A stretch of 55,018 nucleotides of DNA. It comes from Lautropia sp. Its GTDB lineage: Bacteria; Pseudomonadota; Gammaproteobacteria; Burkholderiales; Burkholderiaceae_E. The notes beneath the pieces are model-generated. The model was given only the letters and a program-made list of their open reading frames with translations. It was not told where the DNA came from and did not search any database. The stretch is taken from contig JAUNHU010000008.1 in assembly GCA_030523825.1 (NCBI GenBank), forward strand, positions 1 through 55,018, read 5' to 3'. The position numbers were made by a program, and so were the translations under genes. Below are positions 10,317-23,096 of the stretch, in pieces. The first letter of the stretch is position 1. Each line of letters begins with the position of its first letter.

Positions 10317-11663
10317 ATGAACCGCACACGCCATGCTTGCGCACCCGCTTCGGGCCAGACCGATGCCATCACTACACCGATACTGAACCGGCAACGCCGT
10401 AATGCGGCGGAGCTGCTTTTGTTGGGGTTACCGCTATCGCTCTTGGTGGGCGGATGTGGCAGCGGCGATGACGGCAGCAATGGAAGGCTTGCTGCATCGA
10501 CAGACGAGACTCCGAACGCGGACGATGGCAAGATGAACGGAAGCAAGGATGCGGCCGACATTGACAGGCACGATGCGGCGCACTCGGCACATGCCGATTC
10601 AAACGTATCTGGGCCGCGGGACACCGGGAACGGCCCTCGGGAACAGCCCGAACGCGATGAGGTGAAGGATTTTCGGCAGACGCTGTACACGCCGACGCAG
10701 ATCACGCGGCTTGGCTCCCACTATTTCATCGTCGATTGCTGGCACCATCGCATCATGTACAGCGAACGGCTGGATGCGCCGCTGAATGCATGGAGAACGC
10801 TGGACGAAGATATTGCCGGCCCACATTCAATTGCATCGAATGGCACGCTGTACGTGGCAGAGGACACCGGGCGTCACGGCCTGAAGGTTTATCGTGAAGT
10901 GGCGACCCATGTTTTTCGGCAGGTACAGTATCTGCCCGATGTTGGCAGGCGTCCGCACCGTGTTCTTCACGACGCAGCGCGTGGCGTGTTTCTGGTGGTG
11001 GGATCAGAAGACCAAAGTCTTCACATGTTTGGCGTGCGCGACGGCCTGCTTGAGCCCGTGCTTTCCACCATCGTGCCCGAGCTGAATGGGCAGTATTGCC
11101 GCTCGATCACGCAGCGCGGCGATGTGCTGTATCTGGTGGGCAGCAACGATATCGTGGCCTATCGGTTTGACGGCATGAGACTGGCGTATGCCGGCAGGCG
11201 CTGGGCGCTACCCGAGATCTGCCGGGGCTCGAACGACATTTTCTTTCTGGATGAGCCCTTTGGGCACAACAACGCCCAGGCCCCTGCATCCGCATCTATG
11301 ACAACATCTGCACCAGACACGGCACGCGCAAGCAGCCTGACGGACAAGACCCCGGGCACAGACCCGCTTGCCGGCGGGCCAGGCATCTTGACCAGCACGC
11401 CCGGAAAAGCCTTCGTTTTTGCTTCGCTGGATGATCTGGCTGCGGGCAGGATGCAGGATATTTCATCGGCCTTTCGGGGCACGCCCTATTACGTGAGCCA
11501 GTTTGATGGCAGGCTGTGGATACCGGACAACACCGAGTATTCAGCCATCCGCCATTACCCGCTGCCCTTCTCGGCGAGCAGCCTGCGTTCCGGCACGACG
11601 CTGCTGGATGCGGGCCCAGCCCGGCAGATATCGCTTGACCGGAAGCTTTCACTGCCGACGTGA
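10317..11663 (+). CDS. Propeller-like lipoprotein, unknown function
   Basis: The 448-residue product has a long basic N-region, a hydrophobic stretch and a lipobox ending at Cys47 (LLVGGC), then about 75 residues of Asp/Ser/Asn-rich linker. From about residue 115 a set of short beta-strand repeats appears (QITRLGSHYFIVDCWHHR, PHSIASNGTLYVAEDTGRHG, PHRVLHDAARGVFLVV, YCRSITQRGDVLYLVGSND). These look like NHL/YVTN-type propeller blades. A low-complexity Ser/Thr/Ala insertion (about residues 320-360) interrupts the later blades. I do not recognise a specific family. Its position between argJ and secA, genes usually adjacent in this order, marks it as an accessory insertion. The 34-residue n-region is long for a lipoprotein, so the true start could be further in, but no better ATG is visible. 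Confidence 0.65.
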   Translation: MNRTRHACAPASGQTDAITTPILNRQRRNAAELLLLGLPLSLLVGGCGSGDDGSNGRLAASTDETPNADDGKMNGSKDAADIDRHDAAHSAHADSNVSGPRDTGNGPREQPERDEVKDFRQTLYTPTQITRLGSHYFIVDCWHHRIMYSERLDAPLNAWRTLDEDIAGPHSIASNGTLYVAEDTGRHGLKVYREVATHVFRQVQYLPDVGRRPHRVLHDAARGVFLVVGSEDQSLHMFGVRDGLLEPVLSTIVPELNGQYCRSITQRGDVLYLVGSNDIVAYRFDGMRLAYAGRRWALPEICRGSNDIFFLDEPFGHNNAQAPASASMTTSAPDTARASSLTDKTPGTDPLAGGPGILTSTPGKAFVFASLDDLAAGRMQDISSAFRGTPYYVSQFDGRLWIPDNTEYSAIRHYPLPFSASSLRSGTTLLDAGPARQISLDRKLSLPT

Positions 11664-11670
11664 CCCTGCA

Positions 11671-11721
11671 AAAAAAGAAAGACTTCCTGACGCTACGGTG
11701 CTTGTGCAACACGTCAGGAAG
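11671..11721 (-). terminator. Rho-independent terminator of secA
   Basis: CTTCCTGACG (11683-11692) and CGTCAGGAAG (11712-11721) form a perfect 10-bp stem with a 19-base loop. On the minus strand the stem is followed by a T-rich tract (complement of the A-run at 11671-11680), as expected for the end of the secA transcript. Confidence 0.75.
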
Positions 11722-11732
11722 GTACAAATGAC

Positions 11733-11770
11733 AAAAACCCGCCGGCGGGCATTCCGCGCGGCGGGTTTTT
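11733..11770. terminator. Bidirectional terminator between the lipoprotein gene and secA
   Basis: AAAAACCCGCCG (11733-11744) pairs perfectly with CGGCGGGTTTTT (11759-11770) over 12 bp, with a 14-base loop. T-runs occur on both strands, so it can end the plus-strand lipoprotein transcript and the minus-strand secA transcript, which converge here. Confidence 0.85.
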
Positions 11771-11929
11771 CCATGACGAGGGCCTGCGATCCGGGCTGGA
11801 TCAGTCTCTGAAAGCCAGGAGATATTGCCATTGTCTTTGGCATGCAGAAGACAGGACGCTTTCTCCGAAGTGCCCGGAAAGGCCCGCTTTTATGTGCGGG
11901 CGCCCTCCGGGCCGGCAGAGGCAGGAAGA

Positions 11930-14734
<2,805 letters not shown>

Positions 14735-14984
14735 GGGCTGGATGGGAGTGGACAGGCGAGACGAACGCGACGGACAACCATTGCCGGCGCCGGGAAAACC
14801 GTGAACGGGTTCACGGGAACACGTCGGGGATTCCCGTACCTGTACTTGTCAAATCTAAGCGAAAAATGGTATCACGCGGGCTGATTTGCAAGCCTTGACC
14901 TAAAGGGCATCCGCGCCACGCCCGACCGTCCCGGGCAGGCAGCCGACTGCTGGCCGGCCCGGGTCGCGTGAAAACAACAGCGCA
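14735..14984. other. secA upstream region
   Basis: This gap holds the expected secA promoter and 5' leader. A small hairpin (CGTGAAC-gg-GTTCACG, 14807-14822) is visible and a TTGACA-like hexamer is present on the minus strand around 14845-14860, but I could not assign a -10 element with confidence. No gene or terminator is seen. Confidence 0.4.
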
Positions 14985-16517
14985 TCAGTGGCCGGTGGCC
15001 GGCTGCACATCGAAGGCGAAAGTCCAGGTCTGCGGCGAGCGGCTGTCGTCGGCGTCCTGGTAGTCGATGCGGGTGAGGCGAAAGCGCGCGTAGCTGTTGC
15101 CTTCGGCGCTGCGCACCAGCATGCCCCGGTCATCCCGCGCCTTGCGCAGTCCGGCTTCGGCCGGCAATCCGGCCATGCTGGCCTGCTCGGCAGAGGGGTA
15201 TTCGGTGTACCAGCCGTGGTCCTGCGAGGAATCGGGCTGCACCACCCGGTTCGGGGACAGGATGGAATGAGCCTGATCGAGCTGCCAGCGGCTGGCCGTG
15301 ACCGGCAGCCCCACCGCCGTGAGATCCGGCAGCACATCGTCGGGACGCACCGTCATGAGCGCAGCCCGTATCGGATTGCCCTCGATGTCGTAGAGGCGCT
15401 CGGAGGTGAGGCCCACCATGCCGCCCACCCGCCCCCGGGCAAAGTCACCGCCCCGCAGGCGCACGTCCTGACGATTGAAGGCAATGTGCCAGGCGCCATC
15501 GTCGCTGTGCGAGGTCTGGCCGGTCTGGAGGTTGACATAGACCCAGTCACGCGAGGCATCGACCGTGGCCTGACGCAAGTTGGCCGGTGCGCGCCGGTCG
15601 ATCCAGCGCAGACGGATGTGGCCGGCATCCTGCCCCGAGTCGCCGTAATAGCCAATGACCTGCAGGGCGAAGACGGGAGACTGCTCGGTGCCATGCAGGC
15701 TGGCTTCACGGGCATCGCTGGTGATGAGAAACACCCGGTAGCTGGGGTAGAGCCGCTGATCGCCTGCGCCGCCCAGGCCGTATTCATAGACGGCCGACTG
15801 GATGGCATTGGCGCCGCTGAAGGCGCCCCGGCTCACGTCGGAGACGAACAGGCTGTCGGGGATGGCCTGATCGGTGCGAGGGTTGCGCGTGGCCGACTTC
15901 CAGGACGCCAGATGGCGCCATGAGGACATGGTTGCGGCAGCCTTGTCGCTCGCCTGCTGATAGACGCCGGCGCGGCCATTGCCGACCGACCCGCTGTTGG
16001 TGCTGAGCCGTACCGGGCTGCCACCGGTGAGCTTGATGTCCCATCGGCGGCCTAGGCACTCGGGCACTTCGCTGGCAGAGTCGAAGTCATAGCAGACAGC
16101 TTCACCAGCAGCCGGCAGCGTCACCATCCAGATGGCGTTTTTCGTGAAACGCTCGATCTGCGAGCCGCTGGCGTGTTCCTCGCGGGCATTCATCTGCTGA
16201 TGGGGCTGAAACTGGTCGATGAACGCCGGCGTCATGCCGCCGTTTTCCTGTGTGACAGGTTCTGCAGCGGCCGCTTCGGCAACCTCACTGCCCTGCCAGC
16301 CGCCTTCGGGCATCGACACGACAGCCCCCTGCCCGCCCGGCTCCTGCTGCCCGGACACACTTGATTCACGCAGACCCGCTTCAGCCAGTTGCGCCGGGGC
16401 AGCAGGCTCCCACGAGGACGAAGCCCCCTGCGCCACAGGAGGCGATGTCATCAGAACCCCCGCCGCCACACCTGCCAGCAATCTCCCATGTAATGGCAAT
16501 ACAGCACGCATATTCAT
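14985..16517 (-). CDS. HmuY-like secreted protein (paralogue of the hmu-locus lipoprotein)
   Basis: From the ATG at 16517 (second ATG at 16511; GGGA Shine-Dalgarno) the protein is 510 residues with a Sec-type signal (cleaved near VAQGA, residue 30), not a lipobox. It aligns along its length with the HmuY-like lipoprotein at 24241-25767. Two HmuY-like modules are seen. The first is CYDFD at 142 with Cys142 and Cys154 and WDIKLTGG. The second is WVYVNLQTGQ then AWHIAFNRQDV near 342-352. It ends WTFAFDVQPATGH. HmuY proteins bind haem at the cell surface, but whether this copy does is unproven. Unlike its paralogue it lacks the Gly-rich linker and has an Ala/Glu/Gln-rich one (about 31-125). It interrupts the usual secA - M23 peptidase neighbourhood, so it may have been inserted as a duplicate. 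Confidence 0.7.
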   Translation of the reverse strand: MNMRAVLPLHGRLLAGVAAGVLMTSPPVAQGASSSWEPAAPAQLAEAGLRESSVSGQQEPGGQGAVVSMPEGGWQGSEVAEAAAAEPVTQENGGMTPAFIDQFQPHQQMNAREEHASGSQIERFTKNAIWMVTLPAAGEAVCYDFDSASEVPECLGRRWDIKLTGGSPVRLSTNSGSVGNGRAGVYQQASDKAAATMSSWRHLASWKSATRNPRTDQAIPDSLFVSDVSRGAFSGANAIQSAVYEYGLGGAGDQRLYPSYRVFLITSDAREASLHGTEQSPVFALQVIGYYGDSGQDAGHIRLRWIDRRAPANLRQATVDASRDWVYVNLQTGQTSHSDDGAWHIAFNRQDVRLRGGDFARGRVGGMVGLTSERLYDIEGNPIRAALMTVRPDDVLPDLTAVGLPVTASRWQLDQAHSILSPNRVVQPDSSQDHGWYTEYPSAEQASMAGLPAEAGLRKARDDRGMLVRSAEGNSYARFRLTRIDYQDADDSRSPQTWTFAFDVQPATGH

Positions 16518-16966
16518 TTGTGATTCCCGCACTTCATCATCTTCTTCAGAGAATCCATCCACCCTGGCCGCAATCTGTGTGCACCGCCGCCTCGCTGTCT
16601 GCGGGCTGCCTGCACACGACGCCGATCCGTGGCCACATCCGCCCACGGTCGACAGGGATCGACATCACGGGAAGCGCTGCGGCACATGCCGACAGATTAG
16701 GGACGAAAGCAGTCCGGCGACAGGCCGGGAAGGATTGACGGTCAGCGACGGGTTACGATCTGCCCCCCGGCGTGGGCATGAGTGCAATGGCGCCTGACGG
16801 GCGGTCGGCATGCAGCCGGGAGCCGACCTGACGCCTGCGTCACCTCCACGATTCGGGGCGCCCTGCTATACGGGGCTCAATCAGAGGCCCCCTGGCCGTA
16901 GAATGGGCGGGTATTCCGCTGCTTTTGGCGTGCATCCCGCCCGCCCTTTCCTGCTCACGGATCAGC
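16518..16966. other. Divergent intergenic region, HmuY-like gene / dciA
   Basis: About 450 bases without a supported gene separate the minus-strand HmuY-like gene from the plus-strand dciA. A TAGAAT hexamer at 16899-16904 could be a -10 element for dciA; no good -35 goes with it. I see no Fur-box-like palindrome on the HmuY side, unlike the hmu operon. The short open frames here have no recognisable product. Confidence 0.4.
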
Positions 16967-17521
16967 ATGTTTCCAGCCAAGCCACGTCAACCAGCCTCCG
17001 GCGATCGCGCACCGGCACCGCGCGCTGCCGGCGCACGCCCCGGCTTTCGCAAGGGACCGGGGGGGGCCGGCAAGGAAAAACGCGACCGGGAAGCGCGACT
17101 GGCGCTCGATCATCTGCAACGGAAAGGGTCGGGGCTATGGGAAACCTGGCGACGGATGACCGCACTGGAACAGGATCTGCGGACGATCCTGCCGACGATT
17201 GCACTGAAGCCGCTGAAGCTGGAGAACCGGGTGCTGCTGGTGACGGCTGCCTCCAGCGCGATGGCGGCAAGGCTGCGCCAATATGAACCCCGGCTGCTGG
17301 ACGGCCTGCAGGCACGGGGCTGGCTGGTAAGCCGGATCAGGTTCAAACCCAACACGGTGCGCTGGCCCGAGCCGCCCCCGCCCCGCGAAAAGCCGCCCGT
17401 ATCTCCCCGTGCCATCGACGCACTGGCCGCGCTGGCCGAATCGGCCGAGGTGACGGACGCCCTGAAGGCGTCGCTGCAGAAATTCATTCGCCAGCAGCGC
17501 AGCTATCACGGGGAAAGCTGA
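16967..17521 (+). CDS. dciA: DciA-type DUF721 protein, replicative helicase loader
   Basis: The 184-residue protein (ATG at 16967) has a basic, disordered N-terminal part (residues 1-50, many Arg/Lys/Pro/Gly) and a DUF721 core with the pattern LRTILPTIALKPLKLENRVLLV and AARLRQYEPRLLDGL. DciA binds the DnaB replicative helicase and helps load it in most bacteria that lack DnaC. The frame stays open 42 bases further upstream, but those codons lie outside the family pattern. Its place, convergent with an M23 peptidase next to secA, is the usual one in Burkholderiales. DciA proteins generally have the KH-like DUF721 domain plus a disordered tail; here the disorder is N-terminal. Confidence 0.8.
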   Translation: MFPAKPRQPASGDRAPAPRAAGARPGFRKGPGGAGKEKRDREARLALDHLQRKGSGLWETWRRMTALEQDLRTILPTIALKPLKLENRVLLVTAASSAMAARLRQYEPRLLDGLQARGWLVSRIRFKPNTVRWPEPPPPREKPPVSPRAIDALAALAESAEVTDALKASLQKFIRQQRSYHGES

Positions 17522-17532
17522 GCGGCGGGGAG

Positions 17533-18471
17533 TCAGCGCTGCCTTTTCCCCTGTTTTTGCGGGGCCTCGGGCATGAACAGGGCCGGATCGACCATCGTGC
17601 GGTTGAGCATGACCGACCAGTGCAGATGCGGCCCGGTGGAGCGCCCGGTGTTGCCCACCGAGCCGATGCGATCCCCGGCCGCCACCCGCTGCCCGGCCTT
17701 CACATGGATGCGGTCGAGATGGCAGTACATGGTGAGCAGACCCGCCCCATGATCCATCCAGATGGTTCTGCCATTGAAGAAATAATCGCCGGTGTCGATG
17801 ACACGTCCCGGCAGGGGAGCGTGTACCGGGGTGCCGATGGGCGCCGCGATATCCATGCCGCCGTGGGGGTTGCGGGCCACACCATTGAAGACCCGGCGCA
17901 GGCCGAACGAACTGGAACGCACCCCCTTCGTGGGCTGGCGCATGCGCATGGCAGACGGCACCGGGTGAGAATGCGTGGCGGTGATGGCACTGGTGCGCCG
18001 CCGCTCGCGCTGGTAACGCGCCATGTCGGCATCGCTCAGGTTCACCTGGCCGGGAGCGACCTTCAGGTGCTGGACTGCGTATTGGTGATGGCCGACATCG
18101 ACCGCGATCTGGCGTGCCGGCTGCGAACCAGCGGCATGCACATCCACGCGCAGTGTCTTTCCGGTGAAATCGAGCGGGATGCCCAGCACCCCGAACCAGC
18201 CGGCAGGCGAGCCTGCAACCAGCACGGGCATGCCCTGCCACCTGAGACGCGGGGCAGAAGCGGCAGCCCCCAGCGGCAGGATGGCCACCCCACCGGGCAC
18301 ACGGGCCTCGCGCGGAAAGGCCGGCGGCCTGCCGCCTGTCTGTCCGGATTCGCGCGAAAGCACCGGCGCCGTGAAGCAGATGCCCGCACCTCCCAACAAC
18401 ACCGGAGGCAGCAGGCCCAGCAGGCGGCGGCGGGGCGTCGATTCAATGGATTGTTCCACGAATTGTTTCAC
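17533..18471 (-). CDS. M23 family (LytM-type) metallopeptidase
   Basis: The 312-residue protein starts at a GTG (18471) inside a repeated decamer and has an Arg-rich signal (TPRRRLLGLLPPVLLGGAG). The C-terminal M23 domain holds the zinc ligands: HGGMD (H-x3-D, near residue 203) in NPHGGMDIAAP and HLHW (near 281) in STGPHLHW. Such enzymes cut peptidoglycan cross-links in the periplasm. The N-terminal half (about 60-190) resembles the Ig-like module that precedes M23 domains in these proteins. A second in-frame GTG at 18459 is an alternative start. It ends 11 bases from the convergent dciA gene. Confidence 0.88.
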   Translation of the reverse strand: MKQFVEQSIESTPRRRLLGLLPPVLLGGAGICFTAPVLSRESGQTGGRPPAFPREARVPGGVAILPLGAAASAPRLRWQGMPVLVAGSPAGWFGVLGIPLDFTGKTLRVDVHAAGSQPARQIAVDVGHHQYAVQHLKVAPGQVNLSDADMARYQRERRRTSAITATHSHPVPSAMRMRQPTKGVRSSSFGLRRVFNGVARNPHGGMDIAAPIGTPVHAPLPGRVIDTGDYFFNGRTIWMDHGAGLLTMYCHLDRIHVKAGQRVAAGDRIGSVGNTGRSTGPHLHWSVMLNRTMVDPALFMPEAPQKQGKRQR

Positions 18472-18501
18472 GGCAAGATTTGTTCCACGTTTTGTTCCAC
18501 G
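18451..18501. repeat. Four copies of the decamer TTGTTCCACG at the M23 gene start
   Basis: Copies begin at 18451, 18463 (TTGTTTCACG, one mismatch), 18480 and 18492, giving spacings of 12, 17 and 12, i.e. two related 29-bp units. The second copy contains the GTG start of the M23 peptidase gene. Each copy offers a GTG-[AG]AA-CAA on the minus strand, but the upstream pair is out of frame with the gene. It could be an operator array or a slippage-prone duplication. Confidence 0.6.
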
Positions 18502-18796
18502 ACTGCCGCTGCGCTTGTATCCCTTGCGCTGCCCCCCTGTTCAGACCGGGTTCAGCAGATTCGGGCACAGGAAATGACGGATGACGACAGGGGCCTGACG
18601 GCCCCATCCACAACCGCTTCCGTGCGCAGACGAACCGGGTCATCAGGCATCCGGCGGGGTCATTCTGCCATGCAGATGCAGCCCCGGGGCCCGGTGTGGC
18701 CTGCGCGCATCTTCTGTGTTTTTATGAAAAATTCTCGGCGCATGACGCCGAATTGCCGCACAATGAGCGATTTTCCCCTTCCGGACGAGAAGACGC
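18472..18796. other. Divergent region between the M23 peptidase and DUF808 genes
   Basis: These 325 bases hold two of the four decamer repeats and the promoters for both flanking genes. A small hairpin (CGGCG-catga-CGCCG, about 18736-18750) lies about 50 bases upstream of the DUF808 start, next to the AT-rich TTTTTATGAAAAATTC stretch that may carry its -10. No gene is supported. Confidence 0.45.
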
Positions 18797-19681
<885 letters not shown>

Positions 19682-19745
19682 CCGGCATCTTGCCCTTTCC
19701 ACCCGAATCCGCCTGAAGACCGGCATGCCGGCCCGGCACGGCACT

Positions 19746-20552
19746 TCAGGCGCCGGGCGCCTCGAACACCACCATCGGCTGATCGGGGCGCCCGGGATGA
19801 GGCAGCACCAGCGCCTCCACCCCATATACCTGCCGCAACGTGTGCGGCTGCAACACCTCGGCCGGCGTACCGCAAGACACCGCCCGCCCCCCGGCCAGCA
19901 GCAACAGCTGGTCGCAATGCCCGGCCGCCAGATTCACGTCATGCAGGATGACGCAGGCAGCGATGCCATCTTCCCGCGCCAATGTGCGCACGGCGCGCAA
20001 CAGGGTCAGCTGATGCAGCGGATCGAGACTGGCCGTGGGTTCATCGAGCATCAGCACCCGATATTCATCCGGCCCGCGCGCCAGCAGCAACTGATACAGC
20101 ACGCGCGCGAACTGCACCCGCTGCTGCTCACCCCCCGACAGTTCACGGTAATGCCGGCCATGCAGCGCTTCGACATCGGCCAGCGCCAGCACCCGTGCCA
20201 GCACCTGCCGGTCTTCCTCGACGCTGCCCTGCCCTGTGGCCGCATGGGGATAGGCGCCCATGCCGATGAGGGTGGCAACCGGCAGATCGAATTGCAGCGA
20301 CGGGTTTTGCGGCAGCAGTGCCCGACAGCGCGCCAGTTCGTGCACCGGCCACTGCGACAGGGGCTTGCCCAGCAGCGACACTTCTCCCGCCGTTGCAGCC
20401 AGCTCACCCGCCAGCACGGCAAGCAGGGTGGATTTGCCCACACCATTGGCACCGAGAATGCCCGTGACCTGACCGGGCTGCAGGATCAGGTCGATGCCAT
20501 CGAGCACGGTGCGTCCGCCACGGCGCGCAGTCACTCGCCGGGCGCTCAGCAT
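19746..20552 (-). CDS. hmuV: Haemin ABC transporter ATPase HmuV
   Basis: HmuV powers haem import through HmuU. Walker A is GANGVGKST (residues 34-42), the ABC signature is LSGGEQQRVQ and Walker B is VLMLDEPTASLD, then the switch His in VILHDVNLAA. The ATG at 20552 is preceded by AGGAGG at ideal spacing and gives 268 residues, the usual HmuV size. An ATG seven codons upstream (20573) has a weaker site. The gene is last in a six-gene haem locus and lies about 200 bases after hmuU. PDEYRVLMLDEPTA is a variant seen in HmuV proteins of this order. ATPases of the siderophore type are close relatives; the neighbours decide for haem. Confidence 0.9.
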   Translation of the reverse strand: MLSARRVTARRGGRTVLDGIDLILQPGQVTGILGANGVGKSTLLAVLAGELAATAGEVSLLGKPLSQWPVHELARCRALLPQNPSLQFDLPVATLIGMGAYPHAATGQGSVEEDRQVLARVLALADVEALHGRHYRELSGGEQQRVQFARVLYQLLLARGPDEYRVLMLDEPTASLDPLHQLTLLRAVRTLAREDGIAACVILHDVNLAAGHCDQLLLLAGGRAVSCGTPAEVLQPHTLRQVYGVEALVLPHPGRPDQPMVVFEAPGA

Positions 20553-20754
20553 GGTCGGCCTCCTGCTGCCCATCCGGCCTCTGGCAGGAAGCGGTTTCCC
20601 TGCAACAGACTGCCCCGCCGCGCGAGAAATCTTCCGGCCAGCCCTCCTGCCCCGGACGAAGACGGAATGTGCCGGACAGATCCGCCCCAGGGCAATGGCA
20701 CCAGCCGCGACGGCGAAAGGGGGCGCAAACCGCCCCGGGGACGCAGGGGAACCA

Positions 20755-21780
20755 TCAGCATCCCTCCCGATGGATGAGCGCCAGCAGGAAGGGGGCCCCC
20801 AGCAGCGCGGTGACGATGCCGATGGGCAGCTCGGCCGGCACCACGACAATGCGCGCGCCCCAGTCAGCCGCGCACAGGATGAGCGCCCCCGAGACCATCG
20901 ACAGCGGCATCAATGCCCGATGCTCTGCCCCCACCAGCAGACGCATCAGGTGTGGCACCACCAGCCCGACGAAACCGATGGTGCCAGTGAAGGCCACCAG
21001 CGGCCCCACCAGCAGGGCCACCAGCAGGATGAGTTCACGCCGCAGCCGATTCAGGTCAAAGCCCAGATGCAGGGCCTCGCGCTCGCCAAGCAGAAGTGCA
21101 TTCAGCACACGCCAGCGAGCCATCAGGCAGAGGATGAGCAGCAGCGACCAGGGCGCGAGCCAGACGAGCACCGACCATTCGCCCCCCGCCAGACTGCCCA
21201 GGCTCCAGAAGGTGAGACCACGCAATTGTGCGTCGTCGGCCAGATAGGTGAAGACACCGATGAGTGCCCCGCAAAAGGCATTGACCGCGATGCCGGCCAG
21301 CAGGATGCTGGCGGCCCCCGGCGAGCGACGGCCCAGCCGCCACGCAGCCAGTGTGGCCAGCAGGCTGCCGCCGAAGGCCGCGCCAGCAACGGTCAGGCCA
21401 TGAACGCGATCGAGCCCCAGAATGATGGCACCCACGGCGCCGACGGCCGCACCGGAGGAGATGCCCACCAGACCGGGCTCGGCCAGCGGGTTGCGAAAGA
21501 GCGCCTGCATGACCGCCCCGGCCACCGCCAGGCCCGCTCCGGTGATGACGCCCAGCAGGATGCGCGGCAGGCGGATGTCAAAGAACACGCCCTGCCACAT
21601 CTGCAACTCGGCATCGTCGCCAGCAGCGCGCCACAGATCGGGCAGGCGGTCCAACGGAATCTGGACTGCCCCCGATGACGCAGCCCCCACCACCACAAGC
21701 CCCAGCAAGGCAGTGAGCAGCAGCAGGCGCCAGCCGAGCGCTGCGCGGCCGAAGGGCCATGCGCTTGTCACGCGCACCAC
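20755..21780 (-). CDS. hmuU: Haemin ABC transporter permease HmuU
   Basis: A FecCD/BtuC-type permease of about 341 residues with many hydrophobic segments. The family motif AGAVMQALFRNPLAEPGLVG and the ATPase-contacting loop IGFVGLVVPHLMRLLVG are intact. No ATG is available near the family start. GTG codons at 21780, 21777 and 21771 follow a CAGGT ribosome site, and 21780 gives a normal length; the frame is open further upstream but overlaps hmuT. The gene starts 55 bases after hmuT and 200 bases before hmuV. It is inner-membrane and forms the channel of the haem importer. Confidence 0.88.
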   Translation of the reverse strand: MVRVTSAWPFGRAALGWRLLLLTALLGLVVVGAASSGAVQIPLDRLPDLWRAAGDDAELQMWQGVFFDIRLPRILLGVITGAGLAVAGAVMQALFRNPLAEPGLVGISSGAAVGAVGAIILGLDRVHGLTVAGAAFGGSLLATLAAWRLGRRSPGAASILLAGIAVNAFCGALIGVFTYLADDAQLRGLTFWSLGSLAGGEWSVLVWLAPWSLLLILCLMARWRVLNALLLGEREALHLGFDLNRLRRELILLVALLVGPLVAFTGTIGFVGLVVPHLMRLLVGAEHRALMPLSMVSGALILCAADWGARIVVVPAELPIGIVTALLGAPFLLALIHREGC

Positions 21781-21835
21781 CCGGTACCTGCCCGCGAAGC
21801 GCCAGCGCCCTGGCCTGCATCCCTCATGATGGCTT

Positions 21836-22945
21836 TCATGCTGCGCTGTGCCACTGGCCAGCGGATGCCCCGGACTGCGGCAGGACGCTGCCGGAAGCGA
21901 CGCGGCCTGCCGGCGCCCCGATACGAACGAAGCCCTGGTGCAGTTGCCGCAATGCCTCGCCCACGCGGGGCCCGAAGCCCAGCAGCAACAGATCATCCAG
22001 CACGATAATGTGCCCGCTGCGCGCCGCAGGTGTGGTGCTGAAGCCAGGCTCGGCCCGCAGCGCATCCACCCCGCCATCGGCTACCGACAGCGACGAAGTG
22101 ACGATGACATCAGGCCGGAGCGCTGCCAGCGACTCGGCCGACAGCGGCTTGTACCCCTGATGCGCATCCGCCAGCAGATTGCGGGCGCCCAACAGGCCGA
22201 ACAGCGCGTCGGCCGCCGTGCCGCGACCGGCGCCTGCCAGGCGCCCGGCATGCCGGCTGACGGCGATCACCCGCACCGGGCGCTTCACGCGCGAGGCCTG
22301 CGCCACCTGCGCACGGATCTGCGCAGCCAGCTCCCTGCCCCGTTCTGCGCGCCCCAGCAGACCGGCCACATCCTGCACACGCTGAGTGAGTGCCGCCACC
22401 TCGTGCGTGAGCGACAGTGTTTCGACCCGGATGCCCAGCCGTTTGAGCGTCTGCATGGCCTGCGGCGGCCCGGACTCGGCTGCAGCAATCACCAGATCGG
22501 GCTTCAGTGCTGCCACCCCTTCGGCCGAAAACTGCCGGTAATACCCCACCTGCGGCAGCTTCCTCGCAGCCGGCGGATACATGCTGGAACGATCGGTGCC
22601 CACCACCTGCCCGCCCGCGCCCAGCGCAAAAACGATTTCGGTAAGCGTGCCGCCCAGCACCACCAGCCGCATGCCCGGCGCCCCTGCTGCGCCCGATGCA
22701 CGGGAAGTGCCCGGCTCGCCACCGGGACCTCTCGCAGAGATGGCGTCCCTTGCCTCTGCGGCCGCAGAAGGCCCGGCTGCCGGGCCACCTTCCACTGCAC
22801 GCCCATCGGCAGACGCAGCGGCCTGCGCCACACGCGCTGCCGCCAGAGAAAGCGGCCCCAGCGTGAAAGCACCAGCCACCAGCCATGTCTTCAGGTGCCG
22901 TCGGCGGGAAAGACCATCCGGATCGTGATCATCATGATGATTCAT
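21836..22945 (-). CDS. hmuT: Haemin-binding periplasmic protein HmuT
   Basis: The ATG at 22945 has an AGGAG ribosome site 7 bases upstream. The leader carries a twin-arginine-like motif (LSRRRHLKTW, residues 12-21) before the hydrophobic stretch, so Tat export is possible. An Ala/Gly-rich linker (about 40-90) precedes the binding domain. LVVLGGTLTEIVFALGAG and VVGTDRSSMYPPAARKLPQVGY are the HmuT/BtuF-family signature. The haem-ligand residue is expected in the DRSSMYPP region (conserved Tyr). It carries haem from the outer-membrane receptor to HmuUV. The family is about 270-300 residues; this one is 369 because of the linker and a long tail. A run of 151 bases separates it from hmuS. Confidence 0.9.
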   Translation of the reverse strand: MNHHDDHDPDGLSRRRHLKTWLVAGAFTLGPLSLAAARVAQAAASADGRAVEGGPAAGPSAAAEARDAISARGPGGEPGTSRASGAAGAPGMRLVVLGGTLTEIVFALGAGGQVVGTDRSSMYPPAARKLPQVGYYRQFSAEGVAALKPDLVIAAAESGPPQAMQTLKRLGIRVETLSLTHEVAALTQRVQDVAGLLGRAERGRELAAQIRAQVAQASRVKRPVRVIAVSRHAGRLAGAGRGTAADALFGLLGARNLLADAHQGYKPLSAESLAALRPDVIVTSSLSVADGGVDALRAEPGFSTTPAARSGHIIVLDDLLLLGFGPRVGEALRQLHQGFVRIGAPAGRVASGSVLPQSGASAGQWHSAA

Positions 22946-23096
22946 GGGGAGACTCCTGTGAACGCGGCATGGCACGCACGGAAAGTTTTCCGCCCCTCGT
23001 GCCCGGCAGCCCATGCCTTGATACCGTACAAACGCGCATGCGCTGCAAGAGAGTTACAAGCAGGGCCCACCGGCCGGGGAAAAGGAAAGGCGCATC

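Noticed and set aside
18451-18501. DnaA-box cluster
   Set aside because: The decamer differs from TTATNCACA at several positions, and the site is not next to an origin-type gene set.
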